The notes under the pieces were generated by a model, which made no database searches, had not been told where the DNA came from, and saw nothing but the letters and a program-made list of their open reading frames with translations. The translations under genes and the position numbers were made by a program. 42,302 nucleotides of DNA from assembly GCF_042657185.1 (NCBI RefSeq), contig NZ_JBHSNN010000025.1; one strand, written 5' to 3'. Shown piece after piece: positions 32,674 to 41,838 of the stretch; positions within the stretch are counted from its first letter, which is position 1, and each line of letters opens with the position of its first letter. The stretch comes from Ureibacillus thermophilus. Its GTDB lineage: Bacteria; Bacillota; Bacilli; Bacillales_A; Planococcaceae.

Positions 32674-33507
32674 ATGCATTCATTGTTAAAGCAAAAAACG
32701 TGGCGTTTCATCGATCAATCCATGTCCTGTCATCGAACTCCCCTGGAATCTTTCGCAATGGATGATACGCTTTGTCATTTAGTCGGTCAAGGTTTGTCCG
32801 CACCTGTTGTCCGCACTTGGGTTCACCAGCCATATGTTGTGTTGGGTATTCAAGATCATCGTATGCCTTTTATTCAAGAGGGTATTGAGATGTTAAAAAA
32901 AGCTCATTATGAAGCCATTGTAAGAAATTCCGGCGGGCTTGCCGTTGTGCTGGACAAAGGAATTTTAAATATTTCCATCGTACTTTCTGAAGCGCCTGGT
33001 TCTATTAGTATTCATACTGGGTATGAAGTGATGCTGCAATTTGTGAAACTCTTATTTCCAGAAGCAGCTGAAGAGATTCAAGCTTATGAGATTGTCGGTT
33101 CTTATTGCCCGGGTTCCTATGATTTGAGCATCGGAGGAAAGAAATTTGCTGGAATCTCTCAGCGCAGATTGCGAAACGGGATGGCTGTACAGATTTATTT
33201 ATGTATTGAGGGAAGTGGAAGCGAGCGAGCGGAATTAATTAAAGAATTGTATGAAACGAGTTTAAAAGGGAAAGAGACAAAATTTCAGTATCCGAAAATT
33301 CAACCGGACGTGATGGCAAGTTTAAGTGAGTTGTTAAATCGTCCGATTACCGTTCAAGAAACAGTCATTCAAGTTCAGCAACTGCTCGCTTCGCTGTCTG
33401 AAAAAGTATTGTTCCAACCGCTTGAAGGCGACGAATTAGAATTATATTCTTTTTATTTAAAAAGAGTGTTGGAGCGGAATGAAAAAATGCTTGGAAAAAA
33501 TACGTAG
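32674..33507 (+). CDS. lipL: Octanoyl-[GcvH]:protein N-octanoyltransferase LipL
   Basis: Moves octanoyl from GcvH to E2 lipoyl domains in lipoic-acid synthesis. The BPL/LPL fold is visible with TWVHQPYVVLGIQDH, RNSGGLAVVLDKGILNIS and the active-site Cys145 in GSYCPGSYDLSIGGKKFAGISQRR. Length 277 and the adjoining rsfA match B. subtilis LipL (YwfL). GAGGAGT precedes the ATG. LipM and LplJ share the fold, but the GSYCPGSYDL arrangement and synteny support LipL. Confidence 0.92.
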   Translation: MHSLLKQKTWRFIDQSMSCHRTPLESFAMDDTLCHLVGQGLSAPVVRTWVHQPYVVLGIQDHRMPFIQEGIEMLKKAHYEAIVRNSGGLAVVLDKGILNISIVLSEAPGSISIHTGYEVMLQFVKLLFPEAAEEIQAYEIVGSYCPGSYDLSIGGKKFAGISQRRLRNGMAVQIYLCIEGSGSERAELIKELYETSLKGKETKFQYPKIQPDVMASLSELLNRPITVQETVIQVQQLLASLSEKVLFQPLEGDELELYSFYLKRVLERNEKMLGKNT

Positions 33508-33537
33508 ATGAGCTTTAATTCGGCACATCTACGTTTT
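33502..33537. terminator. Convergent terminator lipL / rsfA
   Basis: ACGTAGATG and CATCTACGT enclose a 15-base loop, with T runs on each side; the stem overlaps the stop of lipL and ends beside the rsfA stop. Confidence 0.75.
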
Positions 33538-34186
33538 CTATGCTAGATTGTTGCTGCTGTGATTGGATGTGTGAGTAATCAGCAACTAAATTGCCGTTTT
33601 TCTCCATTTTAAATACTGGTGCAATGCGTGGTTCTTCATCTTCCAATGCAACTAGCCTGCGAGCGCGGTTCATAATTTGAACAAATTGCTCATAGTCTTC
33701 GCGGATTTGTTTATTTTCAGCGCGCCATTTTTCCACTTCTTTTTCTAATTCTTTTATTTTTTCAGTAGCAGAGTTGGCAATTTGGCGCCATTTTGTGGCT
33801 TCGGTGTCAGTGCCGCCTTGAGATTGCAAACGCAATAAATAAGCAATAACAATATCTAAATTCATATCAGATAAGGAAATAGGCTTTGATTCTTCGTTTG
33901 AGTTAGGAAGCAAATAAACGCCTGGAGAACGTCTTCTGCCGTTCATTCCTAATAATTTCATGCGCTCTTTGCGGATTCTTTTTGCTTCTTCTAATTCTTT
34001 TTCATAGCGTTTGCGGACAACTGCATTCCAGCGAAAACCGCAAGCTGCCGGAGTTCGATTTAATTTGTCTCCCGCTTCTTCAAAGGCATTCAGCTGAGTG
34101 CTTCCTTCTTTGACGTGTCTTAAAACCGCTTCTGCAAGCAGTTCATCATTTTCTTTTAACCATGCATCTTGTCTTAATTTTGCCAT
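33515..34186 (-). CDS. rsfA: RsfA family prespore-specific regulator
   Basis: 223 residues. N-terminal Myb/SANT-like DNA-binding domain (QDAWLKENDELLAEAVLRHV, then TPAACGFRWNAVVRKRYEKELEEAKRIRKERMK) and a C-terminal coiled coil (KIKELEKEVEKWRAENKQIREDYEQFV). RsfA in B. subtilis is made under SigF and tunes SigF-dependent genes in the forespore. Location beside lipL and the HD gene ywfO agrees with that chromosome. GGAGGTTACACG precedes the ATG. Confidence 0.9.
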   Translation of the reverse strand: MAKLRQDAWLKENDELLAEAVLRHVKEGSTQLNAFEEAGDKLNRTPAACGFRWNAVVRKRYEKELEEAKRIRKERMKLLGMNGRRRSPGVYLLPNSNEESKPISLSDMNLDIVIAYLLRLQSQGGTDTEATKWRQIANSATEKIKELEKEVEKWRAENKQIREDYEQFVQIMNRARRLVALEDEEPRIAPVFKMEKNGNLVADYSHIQSQQQQSSIENVDVPN

Positions 34187-34438
34187 CGTGTAACCTCCTG
34201 TTATTAATGTAGTAGTTTCTTATTGTCAAAACATATCCTGTCCAACAAGTTCCAATTTTATTCATTTTTCTGAATAAATTTTTATATGAATTTATGAAAA
34301 AGAAGAAATTCAGCCCTTTGATGGATATTTGTCCTTTTCACTTGAATGCAAGTGTTGGTATAGTCTAAAATATCTTTTAGGCTAAAAAGGAAATCACAAG
34401 TTTTTTGAATTTGAATAATAGAAAGGATTGTTGACCTT

Positions 34439-34669
34439 ATGGCGGCAAACGAATTTAGAGTTTGTGATGAATGTCAAGCCGTCAATTTAAAAACGCTCAT
34501 TCCAAAATTGAAAAAATTAGATCCCGATGCAACAATTGTGATTGGTTGCCAATCTTATTGCGGACCTGGTCGCAAAAAGACTTTTACTTTTGTGAATGGA
34601 AGACCCGTCAATGCATTAACGGAAGAAGAATTAATGGAAAAAGTAAAAGCCAAATTAAAAATCGATTAA
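34439..34669 (+). CDS. DUF1450 family protein
   Basis: A 76-residue protein with paired cysteines (VCDEC near the start and GCQSYCGPGRKKTFTFVNG), the pattern of the DUF1450/YuzB group. Such proteins have a thioredoxin-like or ferredoxin-like fold; function unknown. GAAAGGATTGTTGACCTT precedes the ATG. It stands between rsfA and the HD gene with its own terminator, and is not in the B. subtilis order I recall. Confidence 0.85.
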   Translation: MAANEFRVCDECQAVNLKTLIPKLKKLDPDATIVIGCQSYCGPGRKKTFTFVNGRPVNALTEEELMEKVKAKLKID

Positions 34670-34715
34670 AAACAAGCTACTTTCTATCATGGTAGAAGGT
34701 AGCTTGTTTTATTTT
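34669..34715 (+). terminator. Terminator after the DUF1450 gene
   Basis: AAACAAGCTAC-TTCTA and TAGAA-GTAGCTTGTTT form a stem around TCATGG, then TATTTTTTA. Confidence 0.9.
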
Positions 34716-34842
34716 TTAGATTTTAGGAAACTCTATTTGCAAAACTTCCGGGAATCACTGCACCGAACAAAGAAACGTGTAAAAAAAATAAAAAATTCTT
34801 TATAATAAATAGTAAGAATTGGAAGAAACGAGGTGCAGTCTA

Positions 34843-36141
34843 TTGAAAGAATATGCTAAGCAAAAACTGCCGGAAGAAAAAGTGTTTAAAGATCCCGTGC
34901 ACCGATATGTTCATGTTCGAGATCAAGTGATTTGGGATTTAATTGGCACTAAAGAATTTCAGCGTTTACGCAGAATTCGCCAGCTAGGCACGACGTATCT
35001 TGTATTTCATGGTGCAGAACATAGCCGATTCAATCATTCATTAGGGGTATATGAAGTTGTTCGACGTATCGTTGACGATGTATTTCATGGAAGACCTGAT
35101 TGGAATGAGGATGAACGTCTTCTTGTGTTATGTGCAGCCCTGCTTCATGATTTAGGCCACGGTCCATTTTCCCATGCTTTCGAAAATGTTTTTAAAACGG
35201 ACCATGAATATTTTACAAGACAAATTTTATTGGGAGATACTGAAGTCAATGCGGTGTTAAAACGAGTATCAGATGATTTTCCGGAGAAAGTGGCGCAAGT
35301 GATTGAAAAAACCTATGAAAATCAACTTGTGGTAAGTCTTATTTCCAGCCAAATTGATGCGGACCGGATGGATTATTTGCAAAGAGATGCCTACTATACA
35401 GGCGTCAGCTACGGCCACTTTGATATGGAAAGAATTCTTCGCGTCATGCGTCCAAGAAAAGGCAAAGTGGTCATCAAAGCAAGCGGCATGCATGCGGTGG
35501 AAGATTATATTATGTCCCGTTATCAAATGTATTTGCAAGTTTATTTTCACCCGGTGTCTCGAAGTGCAGAAGTATTATTAAACAATATTTTGAAACGGAC
35601 AAAGCATTTGTATGAGCAAGGCTATCAATTTGCAGTGGAGCCGATTCATTTTAAGTCTTTTTTTGAAAACAAGATTACAGTGGAAGATTACTTGGAGCTG
35701 GATGAGTATTTATTAGTTACCTATTTCAAAATGTGGATGAAAGAAAAAGATCCGATTTTAAGTGATTTAAGTATGAGATTCATCACTCGTAAATTGTTTA
35801 ATTATATTAATCTCAACCCGGAGGAAGAGCCAGAGCGCTTTGAAAAATTAAAAGAATTATTCCAGCAAGCTGGTGTAGATACAGAATACTATATTTATCA
35901 TGATTGCACATCGGACTTGCCTTATGATTACTATGAACCAGATAAAGAAACAAATCGTTTTCCAATCTTTTTAGAAATGCCTAATGGCGACATCCGCGAG
36001 CTGTCTCAAGAATCTTTTATTGTTGATGCCATTGCTGGGCGAATGAAAAAGGACCATAAAGTGTATTATCCAAAAGAACTATTAATGGAACCTGCATTAG
36101 ATTCAAATATAAAACAAGAAATCGAAAAATTGTTAATATGA
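34843..36141 (+). CDS. HD-domain phosphohydrolase, YwfO-like
   Basis: A 432-residue dNTPase-like (SAMHD1/dGTPase-related) protein. The metal site is seen as His65 (HSRFNHSLGVYEVV), the His102-Asp103 pair (LLHDLGHGPFSHAFE) and a later Asp in SSQIDADRMDYL. B. subtilis YwfO belongs to this group, and neighbours rsfA and ywh genes agree. It may hydrolyse dNTPs; the natural substrate is unproven. I took the TTG at 34843 behind GAGGTGCAGTC, rather than the TTG at 34819. Confidence 0.9.
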   Translation: MKEYAKQKLPEEKVFKDPVHRYVHVRDQVIWDLIGTKEFQRLRRIRQLGTTYLVFHGAEHSRFNHSLGVYEVVRRIVDDVFHGRPDWNEDERLLVLCAALLHDLGHGPFSHAFENVFKTDHEYFTRQILLGDTEVNAVLKRVSDDFPEKVAQVIEKTYENQLVVSLISSQIDADRMDYLQRDAYYTGVSYGHFDMERILRVMRPRKGKVVIKASGMHAVEDYIMSRYQMYLQVYFHPVSRSAEVLLNNILKRTKHLYEQGYQFAVEPIHFKSFFENKITVEDYLELDEYLLVTYFKMWMKEKDPILSDLSMRFITRKLFNYINLNPEEEPERFEKLKELFQQAGVDTEYYIYHDCTSDLPYDYYEPDKETNRFPIFLEMPNGDIRELSQESFIVDAIAGRMKKDHKVYYPKELLMEPALDSNIKQEIEKLLI

Positions 36142-36278
36142 CTAGAATGATGCAGTCTGATTCGTATTCTTATGAGAAAAACGGATAAAGGAGAAACATT
36201 CCATATCAAATTCTTATAATATTCGGCAAAAATTATATTATAATAGACTGTGACTACTTCAGAGAAAGGAAAAGCAAC

Positions 36279-37490
36279 ATGAGGCTCTTTCTTAAACTTT
36301 GTATGCTCTTGTTTCCCCTGATTTTAATTGCCCCGACATTCGGGGAAGCAGCAAGCAGCGTTAGTTTTGCCGTTCCATTAAGCGACAACGTCAAAGTTTA
36401 CGACAACCGAACCGGTTCCTTAGTGCCTGTTGCAACGATGAAAAAAAATCAGCCCCTTGTCATTCATCAAGAATACGGACAAGATTGGTTTCAGGTGAAA
36501 TTCGGAAACGGCTATGGTTACATTAATAAAAACGACGTTTACCGCTCTGTAACTTGGACAGAGCGAAACGTCAATAAGAATGTCAAAAATTCCAATATGA
36601 CGGTGCTTATTAATCAAGATGTGGAAGTATTTGATAATACTTCTGGAAAATTGAAACCGATGATCACCATCCATGCAGGCATTCGCTATCCAATTATTGG
36701 TGATTACAGCAAGAACTTTTGGAAAGTGGACGTTGGTGGAAGAATCGGCTATATGCCAAAATTCAAAACAAGCATTGACTATGGCATACCGATTTTAATG
36801 TACCATCATATTTTAAAGCCGGAAGAAAAGGCAAGTTCAGCTTTTGCCAATGCTAATACAACAGTGACAACGGTCGAATTTAATGCGCAAATGCAATGGC
36901 TGAAAAACAATGGATACCAAACGATTTCTCTTTACGATCTGGAAAGATATATGAAGCACCAAGTGAATCTTCCTGCAAAAGCGGTGGTGATTACTTTTGA
37001 TGATGGCATCACAAGCACGAGGGAATATGCGTATCCGGTATTAAAAGAGAACGGATTTACGGCGGAGCAATTTATCATTACGAGTCGAATTCCTGCGTCA
37101 AAAGAGCCTTTCCAATGGGATACTTTAAGATTTTTAAGCAAACAAGATATGGATGAGATGAGCGATATTTTTCGCTACGGAAGCCATACCCACGACTTAC
37201 ATAGTTTAGTTGGGTCAAAAGCGAAGGGCTTGACGATTTCTGAATACGATTTATATAGTGATTTAGTAATGAGCAGAAATATTTTAGGAACGTATTATTT
37301 TGCGTACCCATTTGGCCAATATAATCAAAATTATATCAATGCGGTGAAAAAAGCAGGCTTCCGAATGGCCGTTTCAACAAGAGGCGGTAAAGTAAATTTA
37401 GGAGAAAATCTATACACATTAGAGCGTTTAGGCATAGAACCGGGGTTATCGTTGGATCAATTTGCAAGAAAAGTAGGGAACTATAAGTAA
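36279..37490 (+). CDS. Secreted polysaccharide deacetylase with SH3-like repeats
   Basis: 403 residues: signal peptide 1-25 (LFLKLCMLLFPLILIAPTFGEAAS), two bacterial SH3-like repeats (about 30-95 and 108-165; each has VKVYDN/VEVFDN, WFQV/WKVD and YGYI/IGYM), then a NodB-homology domain (FDDGITSTREYAYPVLKENG, SHTHDLHSL, YFAYPFGQYNQ). It should de-N-acetylate a surface polysaccharide or peptidoglycan, with the SH3 part binding the wall. Key Asp pair FDDG and HTHD metal ligands are present. GAGAAAGGAAAAGC precedes the ATG. Monocistronic. Confidence 0.9.
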   Translation: MRLFLKLCMLLFPLILIAPTFGEAASSVSFAVPLSDNVKVYDNRTGSLVPVATMKKNQPLVIHQEYGQDWFQVKFGNGYGYINKNDVYRSVTWTERNVNKNVKNSNMTVLINQDVEVFDNTSGKLKPMITIHAGIRYPIIGDYSKNFWKVDVGGRIGYMPKFKTSIDYGIPILMYHHILKPEEKASSAFANANTTVTTVEFNAQMQWLKNNGYQTISLYDLERYMKHQVNLPAKAVVITFDDGITSTREYAYPVLKENGFTAEQFIITSRIPASKEPFQWDTLRFLSKQDMDEMSDIFRYGSHTHDLHSLVGSKAKGLTISEYDLYSDLVMSRNILGTYYFAYPFGQYNQNYINAVKKAGFRMAVSTRGGKVNLGENLYTLERLGIEPGLSLDQFARKVGNYK

Positions 37491-37513
37491 AGGGTGACGA
37501 ATAGTCACCCTTT
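37488..37513. terminator. Convergent terminator deacetylase / ywhB
   Basis: TAAAGGGTGAC and GTCACCCTTTA pair perfectly around GAATA; the deacetylase stop codon is its first triplet. Confidence 0.75.
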
Positions 37514-37537
37514 ACTTGTGTAAAATTAGATGCATCC

Positions 37538-37723
37538 TTATTTATCAGAAGCACGAACACCGCCAGTGGCATAATGATTTTTTGACATTTCTTCGATTAT
37601 AATTGTAACGGCTTCCGGTTTTGCTTGAATTGTTTCAACGAGCGCTTCAGTCACTTTTTCTACCATCGCTTTTTTCTGTTCATCTGTGCGTCCTTCTAAC
37701 ATTTTGATTGTAACTACTGGCAT
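37538..37723 (-). CDS. ywhB: 4-oxalocrotonate tautomerase family protein (YwhB-like)
   Basis: A 61-residue tautomerase subunit with the catalytic Pro2 after the initiator Met (MPVVTIKMLEGRTDEQK) and the Arg/Phe surface region (EEMSKNHYATGGV). Hexameric 4-OT fold expected. Presence beside ywhD and pbpG reproduces the B. subtilis ywh cluster. The physiological substrate is not known. AGGAGG lies directly upstream of the minus-strand ATG. Confidence 0.92.
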   Translation of the reverse strand: MPVVTIKMLEGRTDEQKKAMVEKVTEALVETIQAKPEAVTIIIEEMSKNHYATGGVRASDK

Positions 37724-37793
37724 GCCTGAACCTCCTAATGGATAAATTTAGAGTATAATTATTATAATAGGTTTAAATGGAGGGGATGACAAT

Positions 37794-38315
37794 ATGACAA
37801 ATCAAGAAAAACCAAAACAAAAAATGTCTTTTACCATCATCAAAAACGACCCGACGGATGGTCATAAAGGTTTTGGAATTGGCACAATTTCACTGGAGAA
37901 TGTTACTCCGGTTTTCATTGACATAGAAGAAAAACAAGCTTTTATAGACATGGGGGCTATGCATGCCAAAAGCGCAGTGGAAAAGGGCGTAAAATTCACA
38001 ACGAACCGGGAAGATTCTGCAGGCGGAAAAACATACTGGCTTGTATGGGTGACGGTTGATATTAAAGAAGAGGGTCCATACTATGCGGGGGTTGCGGCTT
38101 GCGAAATGGTGGTAAATAAAGAAAAGCGAAGAGGCTATAAAATTTTAGCGGACCATGTAAATAAAATGGACAAATCATTGAAACATAAAATTGTAGTAAG
38201 CCATATGGATTCTGAATCGAAGAAAGTGTTGGCAGAATTCCTTCAAAACCACGATCAAGCCATGTGGGAACGAAGCAGCCAACAATTGAAAGATGAATTA
38301 ACTATATATGAATAA
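37794..38315 (+). CDS. ywhD: YwhD family protein
   Basis: A 173-residue protein with N-terminal KMSFTIIKNDPTDGHKGFGIGTISLENV and AMHAKSAVEKGVKF, the unmistakable YwhD pattern, known only from Bacillales. No function is assigned. Ribosome-binding site GGAGGGGATGACAAT. It is divergent from ywhB and precedes the candidate RNA and the convergent pbpG. Confidence 0.92.
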   Translation: MTNQEKPKQKMSFTIIKNDPTDGHKGFGIGTISLENVTPVFIDIEEKQAFIDMGAMHAKSAVEKGVKFTTNREDSAGGKTYWLVWVTVDIKEEGPYYAGVAACEMVVNKEKRRGYKILADHVNKMDKSLKHKIVVSHMDSESKKVLAEFLQNHDQAMWERSSQQLKDELTIYE

Positions 38316-38464
38316 TGTGTCTATTTGTCAATGGATTTGCCGAAAAAATTGAGCATTTGTGTCAGAAATGTGACGAAAAGTTGTAATATTTATTCCTTGG
38401 TTGAAACCGTTCTAAAAAAAAAGTACACTGAAGTTATAATGATTAATAGTATAACTAGGACATT

Positions 38465-38575
38465 TTGTAGATAGAGTTTATGCTATGTGGTATTTGAAAA
38501 ATCCCAAGCCAAATGCTTCATAAAAACTCTATTTACAAAAGCTTTCTCTTTCTAAGGGGAAGCTTTAATTTTTTG
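38465..38575 (+). ncRNA. Candidate structured small RNA, undescribed
   Basis: ATAGAGTTTATG (38471-38482) pairs with CATAAAAACTCTAT (38519-38532) through 12 pairs with a two-base bulge. Inside it GTATTTG pairs with CAAATGC, leaving a short loop. A strong terminator (AAAGCTTTCTC / GGGGAAGCTTT, then AATTTTTTG) follows at once. TATAAT lies about 30 bases upstream of the stem, but its -35 box is weak. No matching family is known to me; it could alternatively be the 3' UTR of ywhD. Confidence 0.45.
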
Positions 38576-38584
38576 CAATAAAGA

Positions 38585-38616
38585 AGGTGCTGGCAAAAGC
38601 CAACACCCTTTTTATT
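38585..38616 (-). terminator. Terminator of pbpG
   Basis: GGTG-TGGC and GCCA-CACC arms around AAAA, with T runs on the minus-strand 3' side. Confidence 0.8.
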
Positions 38617-40680
38617 TTATTGGAGCCATTGCTTTAATGATTCAAACGGAAATAATTCGAAGAAACCGTTCCAAGTATCTTCGTTAAAGAAGTCCAAATC
38701 TGTACATTTCTTTGTCGGAATATCTTCTTCTTTTAAATACATCAAGCGTTGTTTCGGGCATGCATCTGTCGCCAGTTTGCCCGTCTCAATATCGATGAGC
38801 ACCCCTTTTACGCCATCCGGCACTTCAAAAGATTCATTCGGTTTATCTTTATGAACAGCCTCCATAAAATCAATCCACACTTGTTTATGGGCTGACATAT
38901 CCGAGGAAGTGGACAGCGTTTTTCCTTGGTCATAACCGTTCCAAACGCCTGCAGTAAGCGAAGGGCTATAGCCGATGAGCCATTGATCTGAAACGGTTGT
39001 TCCTGATTTTGCGGCATACGTATGCGTCATCCGTGGACGTAAGGAAACACCAGTTGCTGGTGAATAGTCGCTGAATACCGGGTCGAAAATACCTGTCATC
39101 ATTTGCGTTAAAATAAACGCATCTTGTTTCGAAACAATCTGTTCTTTCGGAGGTTCTTCGTATTCATAAACGATTTTGCCTTCCTCATCTTGTATGGACA
39201 AAATGGTCGTTGGTTTGCGGTACTCTCCTTGTGCCGCAATGATATTGAAGGCATTGGTTAAAGCATATAGCGTATTTTCCACCGTTCCGAGAGCCATGGA
39301 AGGATTATCTTTATCGGTAAAGCGCAAATTGAATCGCTTTGACATTTCCCGGAATTTATCGTATCCGATTTGTTCCAATGTTTTCACCGCATAAATGTTA
39401 TCAGAGATAGCAATGGCTTGAGCCATGGACATATCCCCATCCGCAAATTTACCATTGACGTTTTGAGGTTTATACGTTGCTCGGCCATTATCATAAGTGA
39501 AAATCGTTTCGCCCACATCCAAAAAAGTAAGGGGAGTGAAACCATTTTCTAATGCTGCCGCATAAAGAAACGGCTTAATGGCAGAACCTGGCTGGCGAAA
39601 AGCTTGGGTTACACGGTTATAGGAACTTTCCCGGTAGTCGCGTCCTCCCACAAGAGCTGTTACTTGTCCAGTTTTTACATCCATGCTAACAAGCCCTATT
39701 TGCAAATCGTTATCCGGCATATTTTTCTCAATCGCTTCTTCCGCTGCTTTTTGATGGGCTGGATTTAAAGTCGTCTTAATGATCCAACCTCCTGAGCGGA
39801 AATTCAAGTTTTTCTTTTCTAAAATTTCCGCTGCTTCTTGCCAAGCTGCATCGATGAAGTACGGAGCGGCTTTTGATGCGGTCCATTGATCATTTTTCAA
39901 TACAATCTTTTGAGATAAGGCCCGTTCCTTTTCTTCTTTAGAAATTTTATTTTGCTCTTCCATTAAGGACAAGATTAAATGCTTACGATTGATGGCTTTT
40001 TCATAATTATTGATTGGTGAGTAAATGCTTGGCCCTTTCGGAATGCCCGCAAGCAATGCAGATTCCGCCAAAGTCAAGTCGCTTGCGGATTTGCCAAAGT
40101 AATATTTGCTGGCCGCTTCAACCCCATACATGCCATGGCCGTAGTTGACGGTGTTCAAGTATGCTTCTAGTATTTCATCTTTAGAATAAAAGATTTCCAA
40201 TCGATAAGCATAAAGAGCTTCTGTTAATTTTCTTGACCACGTTTTATCTAAAGTCAAATATAGATTTCTAGCGAGTTGTTGAGTGATGGTGCTGGCCCCT
40301 TGCGCTTTGCTTCGGGTTTTTAAATCGGTTAAAAGGGCGCTGGCAATCCGCGGAAAATCGAATCCGTGATGTTGATAAAAATCTTTATCTTCCACAGCAA
40401 TAGTCGCTTCAATTAAATAAGGTGAAATTTCATCAAGCTCTTTCCAATAGCGGCGTTGATCTGTGAAATGGTCACCAATTTGATTGCCGTTGCGATCTAG
40501 GAAAACGGATGCTTTCGGTATCGTAAGCGGTGGAGCTCCGGCAATTTGCGCATATAATCTCAAGCTTCCCAAAGCTACAACTATTGCAAAAAGAAGGGCA
40601 ATCGAATAAAAAGCGATTCGTTTTTTGCGTTTTTGCCGTCTCATTTTTCGATGAAAACTCCGTCGATCCATCCATTTCAC
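38617..40680 (-). CDS. pbpG: Class A penicillin-binding protein, PbpG (PBP2d)-like
   Basis: 687 residues: a basic cytoplasmic head, one membrane anchor (about 23-46), a GT51 glycosyltransferase (EDKDFYQHHGFDFPRI, GASTITQQLARNLYL, EAYLNTVNYGHGMYGVE) and a transpeptidase domain (SxxK as SAIKPF, SDN in AISDNIYAV, KSGT). A short cysteine-bearing tail follows (ACPKQRLMYLKEEDIPTKKC). Polymerises and cross-links peptidoglycan. B. subtilis pbpG lies at the same place and is active in spore formation under SigF. The GTG/ATG choice is clear; CACCTC (GAGGTG) precedes the ATG on the minus strand. Confidence 0.93.
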   Translation of the reverse strand: MKWMDRRSFHRKMRRQKRKKRIAFYSIALLFAIVVALGSLRLYAQIAGAPPLTIPKASVFLDRNGNQIGDHFTDQRRYWKELDEISPYLIEATIAVEDKDFYQHHGFDFPRIASALLTDLKTRSKAQGASTITQQLARNLYLTLDKTWSRKLTEALYAYRLEIFYSKDEILEAYLNTVNYGHGMYGVEAASKYYFGKSASDLTLAESALLAGIPKGPSIYSPINNYEKAINRKHLILSLMEEQNKISKEEKERALSQKIVLKNDQWTASKAAPYFIDAAWQEAAEILEKKNLNFRSGGWIIKTTLNPAHQKAAEEAIEKNMPDNDLQIGLVSMDVKTGQVTALVGGRDYRESSYNRVTQAFRQPGSAIKPFLYAAALENGFTPLTFLDVGETIFTYDNGRATYKPQNVNGKFADGDMSMAQAIAISDNIYAVKTLEQIGYDKFREMSKRFNLRFTDKDNPSMALGTVENTLYALTNAFNIIAAQGEYRKPTTILSIQDEEGKIVYEYEEPPKEQIVSKQDAFILTQMMTGIFDPVFSDYSPATGVSLRPRMTHTYAAKSGTTVSDQWLIGYSPSLTAGVWNGYDQGKTLSTSSDMSAHKQVWIDFMEAVHKDKPNESFEVPDGVKGVLIDIETGKLATDACPKQRLMYLKEEDIPTKKCTDLDFFNEDTWNGFFELFPFESLKQWLQ

Positions 40681-40942
40681 CTCATTTCTTCCAATTACCC
40701 ATAGTATGTACTGGAAATTTACTGTTTAATCGAAAATCGATATTAAAAAAACTGTTGCACTTTGTCTAAAAACGTCTATACTTTTTTTGTATGAAATTGA
40801 TTCAAATGGGAAAGTTTTTTCTGTGTCAAACAGCGGTTTTGAATCTAAAAGTGTTTACGAAAATTGTCGAAAAAAGTTCCGGATTCCTTTGAATTCGAAA
40901 TTTTTAGCTTTATGTATCATAACAATAGAGTAGGTGATTCGA

Positions 40943-41815
40943 ATGCGTTTTGATGAAACATATTCAGGCAATGTGTTTATAAAAAGCCATCCAAATTACG
41001 AAGAATCCAAGGCCGTCCTTTACGGCATGCCAATGGATTGGACAGTCAGCTTCCGTCCAGGCTCCCGATTTGGCCCTGCAAGAATTCGAGAAGTGTCTGT
41101 AGGATTAGAAGAGTACAGCCCTTATTTAGACCGGGAATTGGATGATGTGAAATTTTTCGATGCCGGAGACATTCCGCTGCCATTTGGGAATGCTCAAAAA
41201 TCTTTAGAGGAAATTGAAAAGTATGTAAGGAACGTATTAGCAGATGGCAAAATTCCAGTCGGCATGGGTGGAGAACATCTAGTAACATGGGGTGTCGTAA
41301 GAGCGATTTATGAAAAATATCCGGATGTGGCAGTGCTTCACTTTGATGCCCATACGGATTTGCGCACTGATTATGAAGGGGAACCGTTGAGCCACGCAAC
41401 GCCGATTCGCAAAATTGCGGAAATGATTGGGCCAAGCAATGTATATTCGTTTGGTATTCGTTCCGGCCTCAAAGAAGAGTTTGAATGGGCGAAGGAAAAC
41501 GGCATGTTTATTGCGAAGTTTGAAGTGCTTGAGCCTTTAAAAGAAGTGCTTCCTACATTGAAAGGACGCAATGTTTATATTACAACAGATATCGACGTGC
41601 TCGATCCTGCCTTTGCTCCTGGCACTGGCACAGTAGATTGCGGAGGTATTACATCCAAAGAACTTCTAGCAGCTATCCATGAAATTGCAAGAAGCGAAGT
41701 AAATGTCATTGGCTTTGATTTAGTGGAAGTGGCTCCTGTTTACGATCACTCTGAGATGACTGTAAACACCGCTTCTAAATTGCTAAGAGAAATGATTCTT
41801 GGTTGGGTTAAATAA
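40943..41815 (+). CDS. speB: Agmatinase (ureohydrolase family)
   Basis: Hydrolyses agmatine to putrescine and urea. Manganese-site motifs are GMGGEHLVTWG, HFDAHTDLRTDYEG and TTDIDVLDPAFAPGTGT. The 290-residue length fits SpeB. In B. subtilis speE (spermidine synthase) lies directly before it; here speE is missing from the 262-base gap after pbpG. The ATG at 40943 follows TAGGTGATTCG; an in-frame GTG nine bases earlier overlaps that site and was rejected. Confidence 0.93.
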   Translation: MRFDETYSGNVFIKSHPNYEESKAVLYGMPMDWTVSFRPGSRFGPARIREVSVGLEEYSPYLDRELDDVKFFDAGDIPLPFGNAQKSLEEIEKYVRNVLADGKIPVGMGGEHLVTWGVVRAIYEKYPDVAVLHFDAHTDLRTDYEGEPLSHATPIRKIAEMIGPSNVYSFGIRSGLKEEFEWAKENGMFIAKFEVLEPLKEVLPTLKGRNVYITTDIDVLDPAFAPGTGTVDCGGITSKELLAAIHEIARSEVNVIGFDLVEVAPVYDHSEMTVNTASKLLREMILGWVK

Positions 41816-41838
41816 TAGAAATTAAATTGGGGTTGTGA

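Larger units (their letters stand above)
38316..38616. other. Intergenic region ywhD / pbpG with structured element
   Basis: About 300 bases. It contains AT-rich DNA with TATAAT at 38435-38440, a large stem-loop (38471-38532), a terminator (38538-38574) and the pbpG terminator (38585-38612). No ORF with a ribosome-binding site is present. Confidence 0.7.

Noticed and set aside
38401..38440. TTGAAA at 38401 as -35 box for TATAAT at 38435
   Set aside because: The spacing of 28 bases is far too long for a SigA promoter.
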